From: Aestuariispira ectoiniformans | GTDB lineage: Bacteria; Pseudomonadota; Alphaproteobacteria; UBA8366; Aestuariispiraceae | Assembly (NCBI RefSeq): GCF_025136295.1 | Contig: NZ_CP062788.1 | Coordinates: forward strand, 3,303,588-3,367,587 | DNA length: 64,000 nucleotides | Reading direction: 5' to 3' | Shown: positions 25,879 through 36,500 of the stretch, one piece after another | Position numbering within the stretch: position 1 is the stretch's first letter | How the letters are laid out: each line of letters begins with the position of its first letter | Notes under the pieces: model-generated | Told to the model about the DNA's origin: nothing | The model's input: only the letters and a program-made list of their open reading frames with translations | Databases searched by the model: none | Translations under genes and position numbers: made by a program

Positions 25879-26640
25879 TCAGGCCCGACCGCTGCTTGCC
25901 TTATCGCCAGCCTCGGATTTTCCCTTGCTGTCATATGACAGGCCGGACGAGCGCCCTTCCGCGTCCTGCAACCGGCCCTCCAGATCCTGAATACGCGCGT
26001 TGAGAGTGGAAACATGCTCCATCAACCCATCAATTGCACGGGCAACGGGATCAGGCAGGTCACCCAAAGGCGTACCATATGGCGCGAAATTGTCCTGCGT
26101 GCGGCTGGCCCGCGAAACGATCTTCGCCGGAATACCTACGACGGTTGCCCGTGAGGGGACATCCTTGATCACCACCGCATTGGCGCCAACGCGGGCACAT
26201 TCACCCACCGTGATCGGCCCCAGAATCTGTGCGCCGGAACCGACGATCACATTGTTTTCAAGGGTCGGGTGACGCTTGGTGCAACGTTGTTCATGGGAAT
26301 TTTCCGCCGGAGACACACCACCCAACGTCACATCGTGATACAGCGTGACATTGTTGCCGATCTCGGCGGTTTCCCCAATCACGACACCCATGCCATGGTC
26401 GATAAAGAACCCCTGCCCGATCGTCGCACCGGGATGGATTTCGATACCGGTCAGCCAGCGCGCCATTTGCGAGATGAAACGCGGAAGCAGACGCCAGCCG
26501 CGCTGCCACATCTTGTTTGAAAGGCGATAGACGACAATCGCATGGAACGCAGGATAACAGAGCACAATCTCAAGCCGGGAACGCGCAGCGGGGTCGCGTT
26601 CGATCATGCCATCGATTTCACGGACTAGTTTTTCAAACAT
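25879..26640 (-). CDS. cysE: Serine O-acetyltransferase
   Basis: 253 residues. Left-handed beta-helix hexapeptide repeats run from [19 protein letters not shown] to [23 protein letters not shown]. The catalytic His-containing [16 protein letters not shown] and the acyl-CoA-contacting VTLGG and CTKRHPTL are intact. It acetylates serine, the first step to cysteine. The 50-residue C-terminal tail (coiled coil [16 protein letters not shown] plus polar end) lacks a terminal Ile, which mediates CysK docking in E. coli CysE. Placement upstream of iscR and two cysteine desulfurases links cysteine supply to sulfur mobilisation. Confidence 0.95.
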   Translation of the reverse strand: MFEKLVREIDGMIERDPAARSRLEIVLCYPAFHAIVVYRLSNKMWQRGWRLLPRFISQMARWLTGIEIHPGATIGQGFFIDHGMGVVIGETAEIGNNVTLYHDVTLGGVSPAENSHEQRCTKRHPTLENNVIVGSGAQILGPITVGECARVGANAVVIKDVPSRATVVGIPAKIVSRASRTQDNFAPYGTPLGDLPDPVARAIDGLMEHVSTLNARIQDLEGRLQDAEGRSSGLSYDSKGKSEAGDKASSGRA

Positions 26641-26681
26641 ATCCTGGCCCTTCCTGATCCATTCTCTTGGGCATGGACGCT

Positions 26682-26719
26682 TACCAAATATTGACAGAAC
26701 AGGTGTTTGGTACTTATCT
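26682..26719 (+). promoter_or_regulatory. Candidate promoter of the hydrolase gene, overlapped by an inverted repeat
   Basis: TTGACA (26691-26696), 17 bases, TTATCT (26714-26719). The -35 and spacer lie inside an inverted repeat with arms TACCAAA (26682-26688) and TTTGGTA (26706-26712), which could be an operator. The leader to ATG 26879 would be about 150 bases. Confidence 0.4.
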
Positions 26720-26878
26720 CACCAGAATTCCGTCAAGGCGACGCGCGTCGTCCAGAATGCTTAGATATAAGTGACCTGGATTCCACGTCAAGCCACCGTT
26801 GCGGATTTCAGCGTTTCCACAGGGGAAAAATACTCAAGTTTTCTCTCCTTATTATTAGCCTAGGATCAAGGATAACCG

Positions 26879-27550
26879 ATGCCAGAAGTGATCATCAACG
26901 GGCCGGAAGGCCGCTTGGAAGGCCGTTATACTCCCGGCAAAACCAGTGACGCACCGATCGCCCTGTTCCTGCATCCGCATCCCCAGCATGGCGGCAGCAT
27001 GAACAACAAGGTGGTCTATGCCTTGTATCACTCTTTCGTGCGGCGCGGTTTTGCCTGCCTGCGTTTCAACTTCCGCGGCGTCGGCCGCAGCCAGGGCGAA
27101 TACGCCAAGGGCGAAGGTGAATTGTCAGATGCGGCTTCGGCTCTGGATTGGCTGCAGACGCAAAATGAAAATGCCAGCCAGTGCTGGATTGCCGGTTTTT
27201 CCTTCGGGGCCTGGATCGGTATGCAGTTGCTGATGCGCCGTCCGGAAATCTCCGGCTTCATTTCCGTCGCACCGCCGGCCAACCTCTATGATTTCAGCTT
27301 CCTGGCCCCCTGCCCCTCGTCCGGCCTGATGATCCAGGGCGACCAGGACCAGATCGTACCGAAGGATTCCGTCCTGAAGCTGACCGAGAAACTGAACCAG
27401 CAAAAAGGCATCGAAATCGACACCCGTGTCATTGAGGGCGCGGATCATTTCTTCTCCGGCAAGCTGGACCTGGTTACCGAACACGTCCACAACTACATGG
27501 ACGAACACGGCCCCAGCCGCGAAGCACCGATCGCCCTGGAAGAAGAATAA
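26879..27550 (+). CDS. Alpha/beta hydrolase (COG2945-like)
   Basis: 223 residues. Nucleophile serine is in WIAGFSFGAWIG (G-x-S-x-G), acid in IQGDQDQIVP and histidine in EGADHFFSG. The oxyanion region is LFLHPHPQHGGSMNNKV. Small cytoplasmic hydrolases of this group are widespread and uncharacterised as to substrate. In alphaproteobacteria they often lie beside isc/suf genes, as here (cysE and iscR are divergent). AAGGA precedes the ATG. It converges on anmK with only 3 bases between stops. Confidence 0.88.
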   Translation: MPEVIINGPEGRLEGRYTPGKTSDAPIALFLHPHPQHGGSMNNKVVYALYHSFVRRGFACLRFNFRGVGRSQGEYAKGEGELSDAASALDWLQTQNENASQCWIAGFSFGAWIGMQLLMRRPEISGFISVAPPANLYDFSFLAPCPSSGLMIQGDQDQIVPKDSVLKLTEKLNQQKGIEIDTRVIEGADHFFSGKLDLVTEHVHNYMDEHGPSREAPIALEEE

Positions 27551-27553
27551 ATT

Positions 27554-28651
27554 CTAAGGCTTTTCAGCTTTGGCAAGGCGCCCCCCGGTCAACGGCCTGG
27601 GGGCGCCCGTCGTTTTGGGGAAGGTAATCGGCAATTGCCGTCTTGTCCGGGCCGCCAGAAATCCAAAGGCCTGCGCCTCCAGCGCATCCCCGTCCATATC
27701 GTGGTCCTCCACCGGCACAACATCCGCCTGCAACCGCTCCCGAAGGCGCCGCATCAGTGTCTTGTTGTGTCGTCCGCCGCCGCAGACCAGCCACTGTGAA
27801 ACCTCTTCCGGCAGGTGATATTTGGCGCGGGAGACAGCCTCGACCGTGAAGGCCGTCAAAGTGGCCGCGCCGTCCTCTGTGGACAGCAGGCTGACGGCCT
27901 CTCCCGACAAGCTGCCGCGATCCAGGGATTTCGGCGGCTTTCGGTCAAAATAGGCATTATCCATCAGCCGCCCCAGAATTCCGGAATTGACCCGGCCATG
28001 CGCCGCAGTTGCCCCATCAAGGTCCACGCCGTGACCTGTGCGCGCCAGCAGGAAATCATCAATCAGGGCATTGCCCGGCCCCGTGTCGAAGGCAACGAGC
28101 TCTCCGTCACTGCCGATAAACGTCACGTTCGCCACACCCCCGACATTCAAGAAACAGGCAGGCTTGGGCAGATGGTCGGCCAGGGCCTTGTGAAAGATCG
28201 GCACCAGCGGCGCACCCTCCCCACCTGCGGCAACGTCATTGGTGCGGAAATCGTAGACCACATCAATGCCCGTTTCCCGCGCGAGCCGTTCCCCATCCCC
28301 GATCTGCCACGTGAAGCGGACCGCCGGATCATGAGCAATGGTATGGCCGTGAAACCCAATGGCCTGAATATCACGTGCCGCCAGATTTTCCTGGGCCAGC
28401 AGTTGCCGGACGGCCTGACAATGGAAGGCGGTCAGGTCCTGTTCGACCGCACTGATCACGTCGCTGCCCCTGGTCAGGCCCAGAATGGCGCGCAGACGTT
28501 CGCGAAACGCCTCGTCATAGGGAGTTGTCAGACAGCCGCCGAATTCGGTGACCGTCTCGCCATCCGTTCTGATCAGGGCTGCGTCCACCCCGTCCATAGA
28601 GGTGCCGCTCATCAATCCGATGAACCAGTGCTGGTCGTTCGATGTTGCCAT
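27554..28651 (-). CDS. anmK: Anhydro-N-acetylmuramic acid kinase
   Basis: 365 residues from ATG 28651, chosen because AGGA lies just before it; upstream in-frame starts lack a site. It cleaves and phosphorylates 1,6-anhydroMurNAc to MurNAc-6-P in peptidoglycan recycling. Family motifs: GLMSGTSMDGVDAALI (ATP loop), FLNVGGVANVTFIG, AFDTGPGNALIDD and LVCGGGRHN. It is divergent from tyrS; this anmK/tyrS head-to-head pairing is common in alphaproteobacteria. MurQ and other recycling enzymes are not in the window. Confidence 0.95.
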   Translation of the reverse strand: MATSNDQHWFIGLMSGTSMDGVDAALIRTDGETVTEFGGCLTTPYDEAFRERLRAILGLTRGSDVISAVEQDLTAFHCQAVRQLLAQENLAARDIQAIGFHGHTIAHDPAVRFTWQIGDGERLARETGIDVVYDFRTNDVAAGGEGAPLVPIFHKALADHLPKPACFLNVGGVANVTFIGSDGELVAFDTGPGNALIDDFLLARTGHGVDLDGATAAHGRVNSGILGRLMDNAYFDRKPPKSLDRGSLSGEAVSLLSTEDGAATLTAFTVEAVSRAKYHLPEEVSQWLVCGGGRHNKTLMRRLRERLQADVVPVEDHDMDGDALEAQAFGFLAARTRRQLPITFPKTTGAPRPLTGGRLAKAEKP

Positions 28652-28754
28652 AGTATCCTGCATTGCCGCGTCGTGAGTTACGTGATAAGTCCACCGGACT
28701 CTCCCGAAATTCAACCCTAATACAACTGATTCTAAAGAGAACTGGAAGAGACTT

Positions 28755-30008
28755 ATGAGCGCACCCCATTCGGACTTCATCAAGACCGTAACCGAGCGCG
28801 GGTTCATGCATCAATGCACGGACCTGGACGCGCTGGACGACTTGGCCGCGAAGGGGACCATCAGCGCCTATATCGGCTTTGATGCCACGGCGGACTCGCT
28901 GCATGCGGGATCGCTGGTGCCCATCATGCTTCTGCGCACCCTGCAGAAATGCGGGCACAAACCCATCGTCCTGATGGGTGGCGGCACGACCCGGATTGGC
29001 GACCCCAGCGGCAAGGATGAACAGCGCAAGATGCTGACGGACGATGACATCGCCCGCAACATGGATGGCATCAAACGGGTCTTTTCCAAGTATCTGACCT
29101 TCGGCGACGGCCCGACGGACGCGGTTATGGTGAATAACGCCGACTGGCTGAACGATATCAACTATATCGACTTCCTGCGCGACGTCGGACGGCATTTCTC
29201 CATCAACCGCATGCTGAGCTTTGATTCCGTCAAGCTGCGCCTGGATCGTGAACAGCCGCTGAGCTTCCTGGAATTCAACTACATGATCCTGCAGGCCTAT
29301 GACTTCATGCAGTTGGGCCGCAGCCATAATGTCAGCCTGCAGATGGGTGGCTCCGACCAGTGGGGCAATATCGTCAACGGGATCGAATTGACCCGCCGGG
29401 TGGACGAGCGCCAGGTCTATGGCCTGACGGTGCCCCTGATGACGACCGCCTCCGGCATCAAGATGGGCAAGACCCATGGCGGTGCGATCTGGCTGAATGA
29501 AGAGCGCCTGTCGGCTTATGACTACTGGCAGTACTGGCGTAACACGGAAGATGCCGATGTTGGCCGCTTCCTGAAACTGTTCACTGAATTGCCGCTGGAC
29601 GAGATCGCACGTCTTGAAGCCCTGGAAGGCGCGGACATCAACGAGGCAAAGAAAGTCCTCGCGCATGAAGCCACCAAACTCTGCCATGGTGAAGAGGCCG
29701 CAGTCGCAGCAGCGGCAACCGCCCAGAAGACCTTTGAGCAGGGCGGCTTCGGTGATGATCTGCCCACCGCCGATATTCCCAAGGGGGAACTGGAAAGCGG
29801 CATCGGCATCCTTGAGGTACTGTGCCGGGTCGGCTTGACGGCCACCAACGGCGAGGCACGCCGCTTTGTTCAGCAGGGCGCGGTCAAGGTTAACGATGCC
29901 AAGTCAGATGATGCCCGCAGGCAGTTAACGGCTGCGGACCTGAACAGCGATGGCCTGATCAAACTGTCGGTTGGCAAAAAGAAACACGGCCTCGTTCGGG
30001 CGGTCTAA
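28755..30008 (+). CDS. tyrS: Tyrosyl-tRNA synthetase
   Basis: 417 residues, TyrRS class Ic. The tyrosine pocket is [18 protein letters not shown], where the class I HIGH-equivalent is HAGS. The [12 protein letters not shown] and [10 protein letters not shown] motifs follow. The KMSKS-equivalent is [10 protein letters not shown]-terminal S4-type RNA-binding domain spans about 350-417 ([18 protein letters not shown]). GGAAGAG lies before the ATG. A strong terminator follows that is embedded in the convergent gene. Confidence 0.96.
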   Translation: MSAPHSDFIKTVTERGFMHQCTDLDALDDLAAKGTISAYIGFDATADSLHAGSLVPIMLLRTLQKCGHKPIVLMGGGTTRIGDPSGKDEQRKMLTDDDIARNMDGIKRVFSKYLTFGDGPTDAVMVNNADWLNDINYIDFLRDVGRHFSINRMLSFDSVKLRLDREQPLSFLEFNYMILQAYDFMQLGRSHNVSLQMGGSDQWGNIVNGIELTRRVDERQVYGLTVPLMTTASGIKMGKTHGGAIWLNEERLSAYDYWQYWRNTEDADVGRFLKLFTELPLDEIARLEALEGADINEAKKVLAHEATKLCHGEEAAVAAAATAQKTFEQGGFGDDLPTADIPKGELESGIGILEVLCRVGLTATNGEARRFVQQGAVKVNDAKSDDARRQLTAADLNSDGLIKLSVGKKKHGLVRAV

Positions 30009-30026
30009 ACAGGCCGAACGTCAGAC

Positions 30027-33000
30027 CTAGCGTTGACCGCCTTCAAGCGGGGGAGGAGTTTTTTCTCCCCCGTTTTTTGTTTCCTCATCGTTCACGCCCG
30101 GATTATTGGGGAAGATATCAAACAGCCGACGCAACGCCCCCGGGGTAAGCGCAGAAAGCGGATTCACCTGCACCTGCGGGTCATCCAGCGGCCCCGACAC
30201 GGAATAATTCGCACCGAAAAGACCGCCATCCTCGCCGCCAGTCAGCAGCCACCCGACAAGAGGAATGGCACCAATTGCCCGATTGATCGCATAAGCCGGA
30301 ACAACCGTCCCCCTGGCATTCACCCGGTCGTGTTTGATGTCATAGACACCGGACATGGAAACGCCAATCGAATTGCCAAAGACCCTGGCTTTGTTCAGCG
30401 TCAATTCGCTTCCCTTGAGGCTATAGTCAGCCTGGAAATTACTGAACGGCAACCCTTTGCTGGTCAGGGAATTCAGCGTACCGGTCAGCGACATGAACTC
30501 CAGGACCTTTGCCATGGCCGGGGCTTTGACCAGCACGAAATCGTCCATCTTCACCTTGCCGGCCAGCGGCGCGTCCTTGGTCGGACGCAGCCCCTGGATT
30601 GTCATTCGACCACCCTCGATACCGTCAAAAGCATCAATGCTGCGAAGGGCGGACCCCGCATTATCCAAAGTGCCGCTCAGGACATAGCCCTGATCGCCCA
30701 GCCCGTAGCGGATGGCAATCGGCGATCCGTCCTTGGCCTGTGCCGCAAGGTCCAAATATTGAACACTGTCCCCGTCATGATTCAGTGACAGTTTCATATC
30801 CAGCAAACGACGCGCCGGACCTGCGGTAATGACGCCAAAGCGACTGTTCAGGACAAAGGGAACGCCTGACGCGTCTTCGGCTTCATCGCCACCACCATCG
30901 ATGCCGGACTCAATCATGTCCACGAGGCCGGACACGTCGAAATAGTCGCCATGCAGGTTGATTACATATTTTCCGTCATCGCCTTCCCGAACCGCGCTGC
31001 CGCCGATTTCAGCGCCATTCAACTGCATGTCCTCGATCAGGACCTGTCGGATGGTTTCCTGGTCTGCTTCCAGGGCCGCACTACCCTTGAAGGACAAAGT
31101 GTCGGACTTGAAGGAAATAGGCTGGACCTTAAGTGGTGCTCCTTCCGACCATTCAGCAGAAAGTGCAAGTTCCGCGGGGAATGTGCGCGGTTTCATCCAG
31201 TTCAACGGCGGGGCAAGCAACCCCGCTCCCGTCAGGTCCGCCGTCAGGTCCAACTGGTTGTGACCATCACGATACTCCCTGCTCTCCAGGCTCACGTCCG
31301 TATCGCCGTCCAGATAGGGGATCAGGTTATAACCGATCTCTGCCAGTTTACTTTCGTTCAGCGTTCCCTGAACGGCCAGGCGCTTGCGCAGCGGCTCATC
31401 CTTGGAAAAGTTTTCTTCCCAACTGGCAATCAGAGGAACACCGGCAACCAGCACCTCGCCATCAACCTGGAAACCGTCATTATTCACCGACATTTCCAAG
31501 GCTTTGCCCCGCGCGGACAAGTCCTTGAAGGCGTTTTGCATCACAAGGTCGGTCAGCTGTGCATCCACCTGTACCTGAACCTGTTCGGCCTTAAGGTCGT
31601 TCAACAGCGGAAATTTGAATTGGGCATGCCCCTTCGCACCGCCGCTGAGAGTTGCCGGATCAAAGCCGATATCCGACACCAGCCTCAACGGCTCGTGGTC
31701 GACCAGTTCCAACGCATCGCGGAAAGGACCGTCCATGTCCAGGCCAACGTCGATCCAGTCGTCGGTCCCGATGCCGGTGATCTTGATTTTACCACCTTCG
31801 ATATTGATATCGCCAACCTGCCCCCCACGCACATCAATGTCGAACCAGTCCGTACCGTATCTGGCAAAACCGGAGACATTGGTTGCAGGCGGCAGAGGGC
31901 GGAAATAGTTCACCACCCCCTTATCCAGGGTGATCTCGCCGCCCATATCACGCATGACGAAATCGCCATCCGGGCCCAGGGTCCCATCCATATTGAAAGT
32001 GGCCTTGGAAACCGGGCCTTCGGTGATGTTCTTGACGACCCAGACACGGGCATCCTTGCCCAGTTCCGGCGGCCAGTATTTATCCAGATGGGCCATGTTG
32101 AAATCCGTCAGTTCCGCACTGACAGACAAACGACGCTGCCCCTCTTCCATGTCTGTCTCGGCCCCCGCAACCAACAACCCTTCCGGCAGGTCCAGGCGCA
32201 GCTTACTGACTTCTATACGGTCAAATGCATCGGAAAACCGGGCCTCGACGGAGAAACCGTTGTGGGCAATTGCCTCGGAATATATCTCCGGCAGATTGAT
32301 ACTGCCGGAATCACTGACGAGTGAGAGCCGCCCCTCGTCAAGCGAGACACGGGACAGGTCACCGCGAACCAGGTTTCCGCTAACCGATATGTCTGCAGTC
32401 AGGTCCCCTGACAGGGCGGTTCCCCTTGCCAGCAGTGGCGACAATTTCGCCCATTTGGCCGGCGAGAACTTCGAAATCGACACCTGAGACTGGAAAGCCC
32501 CGGTCTCGCTGTCGATTGTAACGCCGTTGCCATGGATCACGCCCAAGTCATCACTGGACATATCCACGCGCCAGTTCAACGGCATACCATCCTGGCGGAC
32601 GGACAACTGGCCGGAAAGCGCAATCCGTTCCTTGTCCATGTCCCCCGGATCGAATTCCGGCACCAGTCCCTGCAACAGCCCCAGATGAAAACCTGGGCTT
32701 TCAAAGGTCACGACGCCGGTTTCACTGGCAAAGGGCTTGGCGGCATTGATTTCCACCGCACCGGTATAGCTCCCCTGCGCGACCTGCCCCAGAACCGACA
32801 CTTCCACGCCTTCGCTGTCACGCAGCAAATCGAAGGAAAAATTGTCCATTCGCCAGTTCTTGCCGGAGTGGTAATCGCGAAAACCACCCGAGGCATTGTA
32901 AATGCTCAAACGGGTCAGGTATCCCAGCACGTGGTCACGCTTTGGCGGGCGGATAAACGTATTGAGGTCGGACAACACTTCGTCGAGAGGCGTCATCCCG

Positions 33001-33455
33001 TCGTCCAGAGCCTCGTCAGAGGCAGTGGCAGAGGGTGCAAGGGTCAACCCGAACGCCCCGCTGGGCATGCGGCGCATCGCAATTTTAGGGCGCAGGATTT
33101 CCAGTGTCGTCGGTGCGACAATCCCCTGCGTCAGGGCACGAAGCGACAGATTGAAAGACACTTCCGGCAAACGGGCAACCGGCCGTTTGGAGGCTTCCGC
33201 CGATGCGACAACGACATTTCGCGCAACAATATCAACGGCGCGCTCCCAACCGCCCCAGGTCAGGACTGTATCCTCGATCTTGACGTTGACCGGCGATTCC
33301 GGACTGTTGATTGCGTCTTCGACATAGGGTGTCAGGAAGGAAATATCGATCGGCCCGGCGGACAATCGCCACACTCCGACGCCGATAATAACCGCTACCC
33401 CTGCAACAAGACCGGCAAGGACCTCAAAAGCGATTCGAAAAGAACGTCGGACCAA
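30027..33455 (-). CDS. Large AsmA/YhdP-type protein (DUF3971 and AsmA-like C-terminal region)
   Basis: 1142 residues. One N-terminal transmembrane helix (VLAGLVAGVAVIIGVGVWRL, about 11-31) is followed by a very long periplasmic, beta-rich body. It ends in the AsmA-like C-terminal pattern RGTVVPAYAINRAIGAIPLVGWLLTGG... then DDPQVQVNPLSALTPGALRRLFD. Members of this superfamily (YhdP, TamB, AsmA) form rods that carry phospholipids across the periplasm or aid outer-membrane integrity. The start is a TTG with an AGGAAAG site. Its last 15 codons overlap the tyrS terminator on the other strand. It is divergent from glnE. Confidence 0.87.
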   Translation of the reverse strand: MVRRSFRIAFEVLAGLVAGVAVIIGVGVWRLSAGPIDISFLTPYVEDAINSPESPVNVKIEDTVLTWGGWERAVDIVARNVVVASAEASKRPVARLPEVSFNLSLRALTQGIVAPTTLEILRPKIAMRRMPSGAFGLTLAPSATASDEALDDGMTPLDEVLSDLNTFIRPPKRDHVLGYLTRLSIYNASGGFRDYHSGKNWRMDNFSFDLLRDSEGVEVSVLGQVAQGSYTGAVEINAAKPFASETGVVTFESPGFHLGLLQGLVPEFDPGDMDKERIALSGQLSVRQDGMPLNWRVDMSSDDLGVIHGNGVTIDSETGAFQSQVSISKFSPAKWAKLSPLLARGTALSGDLTADISVSGNLVRGDLSRVSLDEGRLSLVSDSGSINLPEIYSEAIAHNGFSVEARFSDAFDRIEVSKLRLDLPEGLLVAGAETDMEEGQRRLSVSAELTDFNMAHLDKYWPPELGKDARVWVVKNITEGPVSKATFNMDGTLGPDGDFVMRDMGGEITLDKGVVNYFRPLPPATNVSGFARYGTDWFDIDVRGGQVGDINIEGGKIKITGIGTDDWIDVGLDMDGPFRDALELVDHEPLRLVSDIGFDPATLSGGAKGHAQFKFPLLNDLKAEQVQVQVDAQLTDLVMQNAFKDLSARGKALEMSVNNDGFQVDGEVLVAGVPLIASWEENFSKDEPLRKRLAVQGTLNESKLAEIGYNLIPYLDGDTDVSLESREYRDGHNQLDLTADLTGAGLLAPPLNWMKPRTFPAELALSAEWSEGAPLKVQPISFKSDTLSFKGSAALEADQETIRQVLIEDMQLNGAEIGGSAVREGDDGKYVINLHGDYFDVSGLVDMIESGIDGGGDEAEDASGVPFVLNSRFGVITAGPARRLLDMKLSLNHDGDSVQYLDLAAQAKDGSPIAIRYGLGDQGYVLSGTLDNAGSALRSIDAFDGIEGGRMTIQGLRPTKDAPLAGKVKMDDFVLVKAPAMAKVLEFMSLTGTLNSLTSKGLPFSNFQADYSLKGSELTLNKARVFGNSIGVSMSGVYDIKHDRVNARGTVVPAYAINRAIGAIPLVGWLLTGGEDGGLFGANYSVSGPLDDPQVQVNPLSALTPGALRRLFDIFPNNPGVNDEETKNGGEKTPPPLEGGQR
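30048..30078 (+). terminator. Terminator of tyrS inside the opposing gene
   Basis: CGGGGGAG and CTCCCCCG stem followed by six T. The hairpin encodes part of the Pro-rich C-terminus (KTPPPLEGG) of the AsmA-like protein on the other strand. Confidence 0.85.
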
Positions 33456-33544
33456 CGGTTTGAACTTTCCTTACAAGACAAATTGGGCTTTGATGGCCGT
33501 CACAACATGTAAAGTCATTCTGCCCATCAGGTACTTATAGTTAT

Positions 33545-36500
33545 ATGGATGCGTTCCTATCACAGGTCGACCCCGACAAGCTTCCGATACCCGCCGACGA
33601 GAACCGGGCTGAAATCGGGTTGGAGCGTTTTCTGGAAGCCGCAGCATCTGATCAAGAACTAAACCGATTCATCAACGATCTTGCAACCCATGATGTTGGT
33701 TCACGCCTGCTAAAAGGGCTTTTCGGAAACAGCCCCTTTCTCAGCCAATGCCTGATTCGTGAACCCGGCTTTATCCGCGAGATAGTGGAGGACGGCCTGG
33801 ACAAGGCTTTTGAGGGTCTGGTTGACGGTTTGAAGACACTGGTCGGCGAGGTTCTTGGCGAAAACGACCTGATGAAGGCATTGCGGGTCAGCAAACGGCG
33901 GGCCGCTGCCCTGATTGCGATTGGTGACATCACCGGCCTGTGGCCCCTTTTGAAGGTGACCGGCGCCCTCAGCGCCATTGCCGACAACAGCCTGAATGCC
34001 GCCGCAGCCCACGTTCTGAGGCAGATGGCGAAATCAAATCTCCTGCGCCTGCGTCACGAAGACGATCCCTGCCGGGACAGCGGCTATACCATCCTTGGAA
34101 TGGGTAAACTCGGGTCGCGCGAGTTGAACTATTCCAGCGACGTGGACCTGATTGTGCTCTACGACCTGAACAAGGTAGACAGCGACGACCCGGATGCCCT
34201 GCGTCAGGGCTTTGTGCGCGCCACGCGGGATCTGATGCGGATCATGGATAGCCGCACCGCCGATGGTTATGTTTTCCGCACCGATCTGCGCCTGCGGCCC
34301 GACCCCGGCGCAACCCCGCTGGCGCTCTCTGTTGTGGCGGCGGAAACCTATTACGAAAGCCTGGGGCAGAACTGGGAACGCGCGGCCATGATCAAGGCCC
34401 GCGCCGTCGCGGGTGACCTGGAGACAGGTCAGGCCTTCCTGAAACATATCGTTCCCTTCATCTGGCGCAAACATCTGGACTTTGCCGCCATCGACGACAT
34501 CCATTCCATCAAGCGGCAGATCAACGCCTATCGCGGCGGCGGTGAAGTTGCGATCAACGGTCACGACATAAAAATCGGCCGGGGCGGTATCCGCGAAATC
34601 GAGTTCTATGCCCAGACCCAGCAATTGATCTGGGGCGGGCGTCTGCCCGACCTTCGCATCCGCCAGACCCAGCAGGCGCTCACCGCCCTGCACCGCCATG
34701 ATCAGGTCAGCAAGGACGCCCTGAAAACCCTGTGCGATGCCTATATCTTCCTGCGGACGCTGGAACATCGCCTACAGATGATCGACGACAAACAGACCCA
34801 GAAACTGCCGACCAGCGACGAAGAGATCGCCAAACTTGGCATGTTCATGGGCTATCGTTCCGAAGACAAATTCAGGGCGGACCTTCTGCATCACCTGAAT
34901 CAGGTTGAAGACCTCTATGGCCGCCTGTTCGAAGAGGCTCCGGCGCTGGGCGGTTCCGGTTCTCTGGTCTTCACCGGCTCCGAAGATGACCCCGACACCC
35001 TGAAAACCCTGGCAGGCATGGGGTTCCGCGAGACATCCCGCGTGGCCAGCGTCATCCGCACCTGGCATCATGGACGCTATCGCGCAACGCGTACCACCCG
35101 CTCGCGCCAGCTCCTGACCGAATTGATGCCGAGATTGCTTGAGGCCCTGTCGCAGACCACCAATCCGGATGAGGCCTTCATTCGGTTTGATACCTTCCTG
35201 TCCGGCCTGCCCGCAGGGGTACAGCTATTTTCGCTGTTCCATTCCAATCCACCGCTGATGGACCTGGTCGCGGAGATCATGGGCGACGCCCCGCGATTGT
35301 CAGCATGGCTGTCCAAGCGCCCGATCCTGCTGGATTCCGTGTTGACCGCCGATTTCCTGAACGCAGAAGCAAATGCACAGGAAATGCAGGAGCAATTGGC
35401 AGGGATGCTCAAACTTGCCGACGATTATCAGGACGCCCTCGATATCACCCGGCAATGGACCAGCGACGAAAAGTTCAAATACAGTGTGCAGCTTTTGTTG
35501 GGGCGTTCCGACGGGGAAAGCATCGGCCCGGCCCTGTCGAGCGTGGCCGAGACCGCAATCAGCCAGTTATTGCCCAGAACATCCGCAGAATTCGAAGAGG
35601 CCCATGGCACCTTCCCCGGCGGCGGCCTCGCCATCATCGCCTTCGGCAAGCTGGGTGGACGGGAACTGTTGCCCGGTTCGGACCTGGATCTGGTTTACGT
35701 CTATGACAACAACGGCGCAGACACGTCCGATGGTGAAAAGCCGCTGATGCCCGCCGTCTATTTCATTCGGCTGTGCCAACGCATCGGTACGGCCATCAAT
35801 GCCCAGACCAGCGAAGGCCGCCTTTACGATATCGACAACCGCCTGCGCCCGGCTGGCAAAGCAGGCGCGCTTGCCACGCAACTGGATACTTTCCAGAAGT
35901 ATTACGACCTCGACAACGGTGGTGAGGCCTGGGTGTGGGAACATATGGCCCTGACGCGGGCACGTGTGATTTACGGCCCGCCTGCCCTTTGCCAAAAACT
36001 TGAGAAGGCAATCCACCGCCTCCTTACCCAAAAGCGGGATGCGGCCAAGGTGATCCGCGAAATCGCCTCCATGCGTGAGCGTATCGCCCGGCAATATCCC
36101 GGCAATTCCCCCTGGGAGATCAAACACCGCCCCGGCGGCCTCGTGGATGTCGAATTCATCGCGCAGTATCTGCAATTGATCCATGCCCACGACCATCCGG
36201 ATATTCTGTCGCAGAACACCGGCACGGCCCTGAAGAAGGCGCGCGACCTGGGTTTGCTGGACGCCGTATTGGCGGACAGCCTGCTGGCGGCATTGGACCT
36301 GTGGCGTCGGTTGCAGGCACTGCTGCGGTTGACGGTCACCGAAAAATTCGACGAGGACAAGGCCCCTGAGGGCCAGAAACGTGCCTTGACGCGCGCCTCC
36401 GGCGCAGAGACCTTTGACGCCCTGAAGGCGGAAATGGACCATGCGGCCCATGACGTTCGCGCAATTTTCACCAACCTGATCTTTGACCCGGCCAAGGCTG

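Noticed and set aside
30951-32324. Plus-strand open frame of 457 codons inside the AsmA-like gene
   Set aside because: The opposite strand encodes a coherent 1142-residue protein with the AsmA-like C-terminal motif. This frame lacks a ribosome site and recognisable domains.
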